From JAJTHJ01 sp046316025 (GTDB lineage Bacteria; Pseudomonadota; Gammaproteobacteria; Burkholderiales; Burkholderiaceae_F): DNA of 13,043 bases. The stretch spans positions 1-13,043 of the forward strand of contig JBKCXU010000144.1 in NCBI GenBank assembly GCA_046316025.1, given 5' to 3'. Positions 5,992-13,043 of this stretch are shown here, in pieces. The notes beneath the pieces were generated by a model. That model was not told the origin of the DNA. It was given only the letters and a program-made list of their open reading frames with translations, and did no database searches. Position 1 is the stretch's first letter. Every line of letters begins with the position of its first letter. A program made the position numbers and the translations under genes.

Positions 5992-6798
5992 ATGCGTGCG
6001 TGGGCGGGGTCGATGGCGCTGGCGGTGGTCCTGCTCGCTGCCGGTTGCGCATCGACGACGACGACCACAACCTCCAGCGGCGCGACGATCACCAGCACGC
6101 CCAGCGACCGCAGCGGCGAGGCCGACCCGCGCAAGCGCGCCGCAGTGCGCCTGCAACTGGCCTCCTCGTACTACCAGCAGGGCCTGCTGCGCGTCGCCCT
6201 GGACGAAGCACGCGCCGTCGTGCAGATGGACAGCGACCTCGCCGGGGCTTACGCCCTGCTTGGGCTGATTTACATGGATCTGGACGACCGTGCGCAGGCC
6301 GAGGCCAACTTCCAGCGGGCGCTGCGCCTGGAGCCGGACAACCCCGAGTGGCAAAACAATTACGGCTGGTTCCTCTGCCGCAACGGGCAGGTGCAGCAGG
6401 CACTGCCGTATTTCGAGCGGGCGGCGGGCAATCGCCTGTATCCGACGCCGGGGCTGGCGCTGGGCAACGCCGGCGTGTGTCTGCTCAACGAGCGCGACTA
6501 CCGGGCGGCCGAGTCGTATCTGCGCCGCGCGTTGGAACTCGATGCCGCCAGCCCGGTGACCAAGTTCAATTTGGCGCGGGTCTATCTGGCGCTCGGCCAG
6601 CCGGAGCGCGCAGCGTTTTACTACGGGCTGCTCGACAACTCGGTCGAGCCGACCGCGGAAACGCTCTGGCTCGGGCTGCGCATCGCCCGCGCCCGCGGCG
6701 ACGCCCGCGCAGAGCGACAGCTGGGCGACGACCTGCGCCGGCGCTTCCCCGGTTCACCCGAGGCGGCAGCGCTGCGCCGCGGAGCCTACGATGGCTGA
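5992..6798 (+). CDS. pilF: Type IV pilus biogenesis/stability lipoprotein PilF (PilW-type), TPR repeats
   Basis: The 268-residue lipoprotein has a signal peptide ending in the lipobox LAAGC (Cys19). An unusual run of six threonines (residues 22-27) and a Ser/Thr/Gly-rich tether follow, then about five tetratricopeptide repeats from residue 50 to about 240. Recognisable TPR cores are AYALLGLIYMDLDDRAQAEA, NYGWFLCRNGQVQQALPYFE and ALGNAGVCLLNERDYRAAES. PilF is the outer-membrane pilotin that brings the PilQ secretin to the outer membrane and lets it multimerise, so this organism probably makes type IV pili. The ATG at 5992 has AGGG 8 nt upstream and starts right at the signal peptide. It follows rlmN by 10 nt and overlaps rodZ by 8 bp, the usual betaproteobacterial order. 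A generic TPR lipoprotein is the alternative. Confidence 0.9.
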   Translation: MRAWAGSMALAVVLLAAGCASTTTTTTSSGATITSTPSDRSGEADPRKRAAVRLQLASSYYQQGLLRVALDEARAVVQMDSDLAGAYALLGLIYMDLDDRAQAEANFQRALRLEPDNPEWQNNYGWFLCRNGQVQQALPYFERAAGNRLYPTPGLALGNAGVCLLNERDYRAAESYLRRALELDAASPVTKFNLARVYLALGQPERAAFYYGLLDNSVEPTAETLWLGLRIARARGDARAERQLGDDLRRRFPGSPEAAALRRGAYDG

Positions 6799-7627
6799 TC
6801 TGTCCGAGGCGCTGGCGGCCGAAGCCGCCGCTGCGGCGCCGCCGGCGCCCGGCTTTGGCGCCATGCTGCGCGCCGAGCGCGAGCGCCAGGGCCTGACGCG
6901 CGAAGGTATTGCCGCGCGTCTGCGCCTGCCGCTGCGGCAGATCGACGCACTCGAAGGCGAGCGCCTCGACGCGTTTCCGACCGGGCCCTTTGTGCGCGGT
7001 TTCGTGCGCAACTACGCCAAGGTACTGGGCATCGACGCGCAGCCGCTTCTGGCCGATCTGCAGGCGCGCATGCCGGCGCCGGCGGTGGCACCCCTCGATT
7101 TGGGGACGACGCGGCGGGCAGGGCCGGCCGAGGCCTTGCCGCGCCGCCTGGTGCTGTGGGGCGGCGTGGTCGCGCTCGGCGCGTTCGGCTTGATCGGGCT
7201 GCTTGTGTCGAGACCGCCGCCGGTCGAACCGGCGGCGCCGATCCCAGCCGCCCCGACGCCTGCCCTGCCGACCGCGCCGGTTGCGGCCGAACCGGTACCG
7301 GCGCCAGTGGAGCCGTCGCCGTCGCCCACGGCCGGGGCGGCGCCGGCCGCCGGCACTGTCGCTCCGGTGCCGCCGCCAGCGGTGGCCGCGCCCGCGCTGC
7401 GCATCGTGATCGGCAGCCGGCCGTCGTGGATCGAAGTCGCTCAAGCCGACGGCCGGGTGATCGCCAGTGGTTTGCAGCCTGCCGGGTCCGAACTCAAGCT
7501 CGAAGGCACGCGCCCCCTGCGGCTGGTGATCGGCAACGCCAGCGGCGTGACCATCGAAGCCAACGGGCAACCGGTGCCGCTGTCGCCGCACATACAAAGC
7601 GACGTGGCTCGACTGACGCTGGACTGA
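6791..7627 (+). CDS. rodZ: RodZ-like cytoskeletal protein, HTH-TM-DUF4115
   Basis: The 278-residue bitopic inner-membrane protein links the MreB cytoskeleton to the elongation machinery. A cytoplasmic helix-turn-helix domain of the HTH_25 type (about 22-92) includes MLRAERERQGLTREGIAARL and the conserved FPTGPFVRGFVRNYAKVLG, which in the family contains MreB-contacting aromatic residues. A basic stretch and one transmembrane helix (about 120-140) follow, then a periplasmic Pro/Ala-rich linker (141-195) and a C-terminal DUF4115 beta domain with ALRIVIGSRPSWIEV and LRLVIGNASGVTIEANGQPV. All parts of full-length RodZ are present, though the linker is compositionally simple. The ATG at 6791 has GGAG 6 nt upstream and overlaps pilF by 8 bp. 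It directly precedes ispG. The HTH probably does not bind DNA here. Confidence 0.9.
   Translation: MADLSEALAAEAAAAAPPAPGFGAMLRAERERQGLTREGIAARLRLPLRQIDALEGERLDAFPTGPFVRGFVRNYAKVLGIDAQPLLADLQARMPAPAVAPLDLGTTRRAGPAEALPRRLVLWGGVVALGAFGLIGLLVSRPPPVEPAAPIPAAPTPALPTAPVAAEPVPAPVEPSPSPTAGAAPAAGTVAPVPPPAVAAPALRIVIGSRPSWIEVAQADGRVIASGLQPAGSELKLEGTRPLRLVIGNASGVTIEANGQPVPLSPHIQSDVARLTLD
7215..7237 (+). repeat. Perfect 10-bp inverted repeat with 3-nt loop in rodZ linker
   Basis: CGCCGCCGGT (7215-7224) and ACCGGCGGCG (7228-7237) are exact reverse complements around the loop CGA. It lies in codons for the Pro/Ala-rich linker immediately after the transmembrane helix. There is no T-run after it. The sequence is almost purely G and C, so codon composition may account for it. 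Confidence 0.6.
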
Positions 7628-7629
7628 GC

Positions 7630-8907
<1,278 letters not shown>

Positions 8908-8912
8908 ATCCG

Positions 8913-10214
8913 ATGGCCGTTGCGAAGCTCGCCGCCGTGCGCGGCATGAACGACGTGTTGCCCGTGCAGGCGCCGTTATGGGAGCTCTTCGAGCGCCGTA
9001 CGGTGGACGTTTTGCGCGCCTACGGCTACCAGCAGATCCGCACGCCGCTGGTGGAGCCGACCGCGCTTTTCGTGCGCGGCATTGGCGCGGCGACCGACAT
9101 CGTCGAGAAGGAGATGTACGCCTGGACCGACGCACTCAACGGCGACCAGCTCGCGCTGCGGCCCGAAGGCACCGCCTCGGTGGTGCGGGCGGCGATAGAG
9201 CACAACCTGCTCTACGACGCGCCGCGCCGGCTCTGGTACATCGGCCCGATGTTCCGCCACGAGCGCCCGCAGCGCGGGCGCTCGCGCCAGTTCCATCAGG
9301 TGGGGGTCGAGGCGCTGGGCTATGCCGGCCCCGACATCGATGCCGAGCATTTGCTGATGTTGAAGCGCCTGTGGGACGTGCTGGAGATCGGCCCGGTGCG
9401 GCTGGAGATCAACACGCTGGGTTCAACCGCTGAGCGTGCGCAACACCGCACGGCGCTCATTGCCTACCTGGAGCGGCATATCGACGCGCTCGATGCCGAC
9501 GCGCGCCGTCGTCTGCACAGCAACCCGCTGCGCGTGCTCGACAGCAAGAATCCGGCGGTGCAGCAGGTGGTGGCGGACGCGCCCGTCTTGCTCGATACGC
9601 TGGGCGCCGAGTCGCGCGCGCACTTCGACCGCTTGCAGGAATTGCTCACGGCAGGCGGCGTCGAGTTCACCGTCAACCCGCGACTGGTGCGCGGGCTGGA
9701 CTACTACAACCTCACCGTGTTCGAGTGGATCACCGACCGGCTCGGCGCCCAGGGCACGATCTGCGGCGGCGGTCGTTACGATCCGCTCGTAGAAATGCTC
9801 GGCGGCAAGCCGGCGCCATCCTGCGGGTTCGCGCTCGGTATCGAGCGGGTGATCGAGCTGATGACCGAGGCCGCGGTGGCCGCAGACACGGCGCAGTGCG
9901 ACGTGTACGTTCTGCACCAGGGGGGCGCCACCCAGGTGCTGGCGCAGTCGGTGGGAGAATCGCTGCGCGACGCGGGGCTGGATGTCATCGTCCATGCCGG
10001 CGAGGCGAGCCTGAAGTCGCAGATGAAGCGGGCCGACAGCAGCGGCGCGGAGATCGCGGTGATCGTCGGCACGGCCGAGGCGGCGGCGCAGGCGGCGGCC
10101 GTGAAGGCTCTGCGCGCCCGCGGGGCGGCGGCTCCGTTTGCCGAGCAACAGACGGTGCCGCTCGCGCAGCTGGCGGCCGAGCTGGCCGCCGCATTGGAAC
10201 GGATTTCGGATTAG
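8913..10214 (+). CDS. hisS: Histidyl-tRNA synthetase
   Basis: The 433-residue class II aminoacyl-tRNA synthetase (E. coli HisRS 424) charges tRNA-His. It begins with the canonical AVRGMNDVLP. RPEGTA is at 83-88 and motif 2 at MFRHERPQRGRSRQFHQ (113-129). The histidine-specific HisA loop RGLDYYNLTVFEW is at 260-272, with GTICGGGRYDPL next and motif 3 SCGFALGIER at 303-312. The C-terminal anticodon-binding domain (about 328-430) includes YVLHQGGATQVLAQSVGESLRDAGL and LKSQMKRADSSGAEIAVIVG. These rule out HisZ, which lacks the C-terminal domain and the intact HisA motifs. The ATG at 8913 follows ispG by 5 nt. The sequence encoding motif 2 carries an 11-bp inverted repeat. yfgM starts 10 nt downstream. 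Confidence 0.97.
   Translation: MAVAKLAAVRGMNDVLPVQAPLWELFERRTVDVLRAYGYQQIRTPLVEPTALFVRGIGAATDIVEKEMYAWTDALNGDQLALRPEGTASVVRAAIEHNLLYDAPRRLWYIGPMFRHERPQRGRSRQFHQVGVEALGYAGPDIDAEHLLMLKRLWDVLEIGPVRLEINTLGSTAERAQHRTALIAYLERHIDALDADARRRLHSNPLRVLDSKNPAVQQVVADAPVLLDTLGAESRAHFDRLQELLTAGGVEFTVNPRLVRGLDYYNLTVFEWITDRLGAQGTICGGGRYDPLVEMLGGKPAPSCGFALGIERVIELMTEAAVAADTAQCDVYVLHQGGATQVLAQSVGESLRDAGLDVIVHAGEASLKSQMKRADSSGAEIAVIVGTAEAAAQAAAVKALRARGAAAPFAEQQTVPLAQLAAELAAALERISD
9260..9284 (+). repeat. Perfect 11-bp inverted repeat with 3-nt loop in hisS motif 2
   Basis: CGAGCGCCCGC (9260-9270) and GCGGGCGCTCG (9274-9284) are exact reverse complements around the loop AGC. It covers codons for the arginine-rich catalytic motif 2 (HERPQRGRS). 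As RNA it would be a very stable internal hairpin. No T-run follows. Confidence 0.7.
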
Positions 10215-10224
10215 GACAGAGGGC

Positions 10225-10866
10225 ATGGCATACGATCTTCAGGAACAGGAACAACTGGCGCAATTTCGGGCCTGGTGGGACAAGTACGGCAACTGGGTGC
10301 TGACGGCGGTCACCCTCGTGCTGCTGGCGTTCGCCGCGGTCAACGGCTACAAGTGGTACCAGCGCGATCAGGCAGCCAAGGCCGCCGCCGTGTACGACGA
10401 GCTGGTTCGCGCCGTCGATGCCAACAACGGCGCGCGGGTGCAGGAACTCGCCGACACGCTGACCGCGCGGCATGGCCGCACCGTGTATGCGCCGATGGCC
10501 GCGCTTTATGCGGCGCGCTTCAAGCATGCGGCCGGCGATCTGCCCGGTGCGCGGGCACGGCTGCAATGGGTGATCGACGACTCCGGCCACCCCGAGTACC
10601 TGCCGCTTGCCCGCCTTCGGCTGGCCGGCGTGCAACTGGACGAGAAGGCCTACGACGAAGCATTGCGCACGCTGGCGACAGCGCCGCCGCCGGCGGTGCT
10701 GGCGGCTGCCTATGCCGACCGGCGCGGTGACGTGCTGGCCGCGCAGGGCAAGACCGGCGAGGCGCGGACTGCGTACCAGGAGGCGCTCGACAAGGCCGAG
10801 GCCGGGCATCCGCTGCGTCGGATCGTCGAGATCAAGCTCGACGCGCTGCCGGTGGCGGCTTTGTGA
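10225..10866 (+). CDS. yfgM: YfgM-family inner-membrane TPR protein (ancillary SecYEG factor)
   Basis: The 213-residue protein (E. coli YfgM 206) has a short cytoplasmic N-terminus, YDLQEQEQLAQFRAWWDKYGN. One transmembrane helix follows (about 24-42), then a periplasmic TPR-like domain (about 55-205) including YAPMAALYAARFKHAAGDLPGA, LPLARLRLAGVQLDEKAYDEAL and DRRGDVLAAQGKTGEARTAY. The EQEQL...WW/YG opening is the family hallmark. In E. coli YfgM associates with PpiD and the SecYEG translocon and takes part in periplasmic protein traffic. The ATG at 10225 has AGGA 8 nt upstream. The stop overlaps the bamB start as TGATG (10864-10868). The hisS-yfgM-bamB-der order is conserved in beta- and gammaproteobacteria, which strengthens the call. 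Confidence 0.92.
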   Translation: MAYDLQEQEQLAQFRAWWDKYGNWVLTAVTLVLLAFAAVNGYKWYQRDQAAKAAAVYDELVRAVDANNGARVQELADTLTARHGRTVYAPMAALYAARFKHAAGDLPGARARLQWVIDDSGHPEYLPLARLRLAGVQLDEKAYDEALRTLATAPPPAVLAAAYADRRGDVLAAQGKTGEARTAYQEALDKAEAGHPLRRIVEIKLDALPVAAL

Positions 10867-12014
10867 TGCGCGCGCTGCGCTCTGCCGCTTGCCTCGCGGC
10901 GCTGGTCGGCGCGGCGGCACTGTCGTCGGGATGTTCTTCGAGCAAGACTGCGGCGGCCAAGCCGGCCGAACTGACCGAGATCGCCATCGCCGTGCCGGCG
11001 CAGGTTGCCTGGCGCGTTTCGGTCGGCTCGGCAAAGAACGCCTTTCTCCAGCCCGCGGTGCTCGACAACGCCGTTTATGCGGCCAGCGGCAGCGGCACGT
11101 TACTGCGCGTCAGTCCCGAGACTGGGGCCACGGTTTGGCGCATCGACGCCGACACGGCGCTGTCCGCCGGTGTGGGCAGCGACGGCGAGGTGGTGGCGGT
11201 GGGCACTCCGCGCGGCGAGGTGCGCGCCTACTCGGCCGAGGACGGCCGCTTGCTGTGGAAGGCGCAGATGGCGAGCGACATCACCACGCCGCCGCTGGTC
11301 GGGCGTGGCCTGGTGGTCGTGCGCTCGACCGATCAGCGCGTGGCCGCCTTCGACGCCCGCGACGGCACCCGCCGCTGGTTGTACACCCGCACCTCGCCGC
11401 CGCTGTCGCTGCGGGCGCTGACGCTGCTGGCTTTCGACGGCGACAACATCCTGGCCGGGTTTCCCGGCGGGCGGCTGGTCGCGATCGCCACCAGCAATGG
11501 CGCCGCCCGCTGGGAGGCCATGATCGCCGAGCCGCGCGGCGCCACCGAGGTCGAACGCCTGGCCGATGTGGTCGGCGCCATCGCGCTGGCGCCGCGCCTG
11601 GCCTGCGCCGCGGCGTTTCAGGGGCGCGTGACCTGCGTGGACAGCACCTCGGGCAGCCCGCGCTGGAGCCGCGAATGGCCGGCGCTGACCGGTGTAGCCA
11701 CTGCCGGCGGTCAACTGTATGCGGTGGACAGCGCCTCGCAGGTCGGCGCCTTGGCCCGCGACACCGGCGCCAGCCTGTGGCGCAACGACAAGCTGGCCAA
11801 CCGCGGGCTGAGCCAGCCTGCGGCCGTTCGCTCTGCGGTGGCGGTTGGCGACTTCAAGGGCTACCTGCACCTTCTGGCACCAGCCGACGGCGCGTTGGTC
11901 GGGCGCACGCAGATCGACTCGAGCGCGATCGTCGCCGGCCCGCAACCCTGGGCCGACAGCCTGATCCTGCTCACGCAGGACGGCACGCTCGCGCGGGTGG
12001 CGCTGGGTCAGTGA
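10866..12014 (+). CDS. bamB: Outer-membrane assembly lipoprotein BamB (PQQ-like beta-propeller)
   Basis: The 382-residue lipoprotein (E. coli BamB 392) has a signal peptide with lipobox LSSGC (Cys23) and a PQQ-like WD40-type propeller filling the rest. Blade repeats are visible as alternating strand motifs ending in G-x-W or a variant: LLRVSPETGATVWRIDA, VRAYSAEDGRLLWKAQM, VAAFDARDGTRRWLYT, LVAIATSNGAARWEAM, VTCVDSTSGSPRWSREW and VGALARDTGASLWRND. BamB binds BamA POTRA domains and assists beta-barrel insertion into the outer membrane. It is a scaffold, not a dehydrogenase, and no quinoprotein active-site features are expected. The start is ATG 10866, overlapping the yfgM stop; GTG 10863 is also in frame and would add one residue. 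Its stop overlaps the der start as GTGA (12011-12014). Confidence 0.94.
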   Translation: MRALRSAACLAALVGAAALSSGCSSSKTAAAKPAELTEIAIAVPAQVAWRVSVGSAKNAFLQPAVLDNAVYAASGSGTLLRVSPETGATVWRIDADTALSAGVGSDGEVVAVGTPRGEVRAYSAEDGRLLWKAQMASDITTPPLVGRGLVVVRSTDQRVAAFDARDGTRRWLYTRTSPPLSLRALTLLAFDGDNILAGFPGGRLVAIATSNGAARWEAMIAEPRGATEVERLADVVGAIALAPRLACAAAFQGRVTCVDSTSGSPRWSREWPALTGVATAGGQLYAVDSASQVGALARDTGASLWRNDKLANRGLSQPAAVRSAVAVGDFKGYLHLLAPADGALVGRTQIDSSAIVAGPQPWADSLILLTQDGTLARVALGQ

Positions 12015-13043
12015 AACCCGTCGTCGCCATCGTCGGCCGGCCCAACGTCGGCAAGTCCACGTTGTTCAACCGCCTGACGCGCTCGCGCGCGGCGCTGGTG
12101 GCGGACTTTCCCGGCCTGACGCGCGACCGTCACTACGGCGAGGGGCGCGTCGGCCCGGTGCCGTACATCGTCGTCGACACCGGCGGCTTCGAGCCGTCGA
12201 TGGGCGAAGGCATCGTGCGCGAGATGGCCGCCCAGGCGGAGGCGGCGATCGCAGAAAGCGACGGGGTGATTTTCGTCGTCGATGCGCGCGACGGCCTGAC
12301 CGCGCAGGACCAGCGCATCGGCGCGCGGCTGCGCACGGCCGGCAAGCGGCTGGTGCTGGCGGTGAACAAGGCGGAGGGACTGCCGCCGTCGGCGACCGCC
12401 GAGTTCCACGAGCTGGCATTGGGCGAGCCGCTGCCGATTTCTTCTGCGCACGGCGACGGCATCCACGATCTGATGGACGTGGCGCTGGCCGGCTTTGCCG
12501 CGCCGCCGGAGCCCGCCGACGACGACGTGGCCGCGCGCATCAAGGTGGCCGTGGTCGGCCGGCCCAACGTCGGCAAATCCACGCTGGTCAACGCGCTGCT
12601 GGGCGAGCAGCGGCTGATCGCCTTCGACCAGCCGGGCACCACGCGCGATGCGATCGCCATCGACTTCGATTACGCCGGCGCGCCCTATACGCTGATCGAT
12701 ACCGCCGGCCTGCGCCGCCGCGGCAAGGTGTTCGAGACGGTGGAGAAGTTCTCGGTCGTCAAGACGCTGCAGGCGATCGACCAGTGCAACGTGGCGATTC
12801 TGCTGCTTGAAGCCACCGGGGTGGCCGAGCAGGACGCGCACATCGCCGGCTACATCCTGGAGCGCGGGCGCGCGCTGGTGGTGGCCGTAAACAAGTGGGA
12901 TGCCGCCGACAGCTACGCCCGCGCAACGCTCAAGCGCGAACTGGAGCGCAAGCTGCACTTCCTCGCCTGGGCGCGCACGCATACGATCTCGGCGCACAAG
13001 CGCACGGGGCTGGCGGCGCTGATGCGCTCGGTGGTCGCCGCGC
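12011..13043 (+). CDS. der: Ribosome biogenesis GTPase Der (EngA), 3' end cut by window edge
   Basis: The double-GTPase assists 50S ribosomal subunit maturation. The frame opens with GTG at 12011, overlapping the bamB stop (GTGA), and stays open to the window end, giving 344 codons; E. coli Der has 490, so the end of GTPase 2 and the KH-like domain are missing. GTPase domain 1 has P-loop GRPNVGKST (9-17), G2 GLTRDRHYG, G3 DTGG (56-59) and a variant G4 NKAE (119-122) in place of NKxD. An acidic linker, PPEPADDD, follows. Domain 2 has P-loop GRPNVGKST (183-191), PGTTRDAI, DTAGLRRRGKV (from 230) and standard NKWD (294-297). The two P-loops are encoded by almost identical DNA. Identity is beyond doubt because only Der has two tandem Era-like G domains. 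Confidence 0.96.
   Translation, partial: MKPVVAIVGRPNVGKSTLFNRLTRSRAALVADFPGLTRDRHYGEGRVGPVPYIVVDTGGFEPSMGEGIVREMAAQAEAAIAESDGVIFVVDARDGLTAQDQRIGARLRTAGKRLVLAVNKAEGLPPSATAEFHELALGEPLPISSAHGDGIHDLMDVALAGFAAPPEPADDDVAARIKVAVVGRPNVGKSTLVNALLGEQRLIAFDQPGTTRDAIAIDFDYAGAPYTLIDTAGLRRRGKVFETVEKFSVVKTLQAIDQCNVAILLLEATGVAEQDAHIAGYILERGRALVVAVNKWDAADSYARATLKRELERKLHFLAWARTHTISAHKRTGLAALMRSVVAA
12032..12061 (+). repeat. Direct repeat copy 1: P-loop of Der GTPase domain 1
   Basis: Thirty bases match 12554-12583 with a single difference (G12055 against A12577). They encode VGRPNVGKST. The repeat comes from the tandem G-domain structure of Der, but the third-codon identity is higher than the protein alone requires. 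Confidence 0.8.
12554..12583 (+). repeat. Direct repeat copy 2: P-loop of Der GTPase domain 2
   Basis: This is the partner of 12032-12061, identical at 29 of 30 positions and in the same reading frame. The flanking sequence diverges quickly in both directions. Confidence 0.8.

Noticed and set aside
4848..6134. 428-codon minus-strand ORF across rlmN
   Set aside because: It is antisense to the well-supported rlmN, its composition is skewed to Arg, His, Gln and Val, and no domain is recognisable.
6791..7066. RodZ HTH domain as a DNA-binding transcription factor
   Set aside because: The helix-turn-helix is followed by a membrane helix and a DUF4115 domain, the RodZ layout in which the HTH contacts MreB.
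7156..7629. Upstream extension of the ispG frame into rodZ
   Set aside because: The extra residues are Arg/Ala-rich shadow sequence of rodZ. The IspG homology begins shortly after ATG 7630.
10866..12014. BamB as a PQQ-dependent dehydrogenase
   Set aside because: The propeller repeats resemble quinoproteins, but the lipobox, the length and the yfgM-bamB-der context identify the BAM complex subunit.

Overview
The window is a gene-dense, very GC-rich stretch of a bacterial chromosome with every recognisable gene on the + strand. The gene order ndk-rlmN-pilF-rodZ-ispG-hisS-yfgM-bamB-der, preceded by surE-pcm-nlpD and rlmD, is the arrangement I know from Betaproteobacteria (Burkholderiales/Rhodocyclales-like genomes). 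The long form of IspG and the NKAE variant in the first GTPase domain of Der agree with that lineage. I cannot name a genus. There are no tRNA or rRNA genes, mobile elements, CRISPR arrays, or signs of recent transfer. This is housekeeping chromosome, not an accessory island.

Region 1 (1-4350) holds surE (5' end cut by the window edge), pcm, nlpD, a PolB-type DEDDy 3'-5' exonuclease, and rlmD. The genes abut or overlap, which suggests one transcription unit. surE-pcm-nlpD is the classical cluster of stress survival, protein repair and cell-envelope functions. In many relatives rpoS follows nlpD directly. Here an exonuclease follows after 7 nt, so rpoS is absent from its usual position.

Region 2 (4351-4441) is the only real intergenic gap in the window. 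It is pyrimidine-rich, has no Shine-Dalgarno sequence, and contains small mutually exclusive pairings including one terminator-like hairpin. An extended -10-like element lies over the rlmD stop codon. It is the best candidate for an internal promoter and leader.

Region 3 (4442-13043) runs ndk, rlmN, pilF, rodZ, ispG, hisS, yfgM, bamB and der (3' end cut by the window edge). Gaps are 2 to 13 nt or the genes overlap. The genes join nucleotide supply (Ndk), ribosome maturation and decoding fidelity (RlmN, HisS, Der, and RlmD upstream), isoprenoid precursor synthesis (IspG), cell shape (RodZ), type IV pilus assembly (PilF) and outer-membrane protein assembly (YfgM, BamB).

I found no convincing undescribed system. 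The observations most worth a second look are: a 21-codon ORF that exactly bridges surE and pcm by ATGA and GTGA overlaps; the ndk leader; the missing rpoS; and three perfect 10-11 bp inverted repeats with 3-nt loops inside coding sequence, one of them starting 19 nt into rlmD immediately after an overlapping stop/start.
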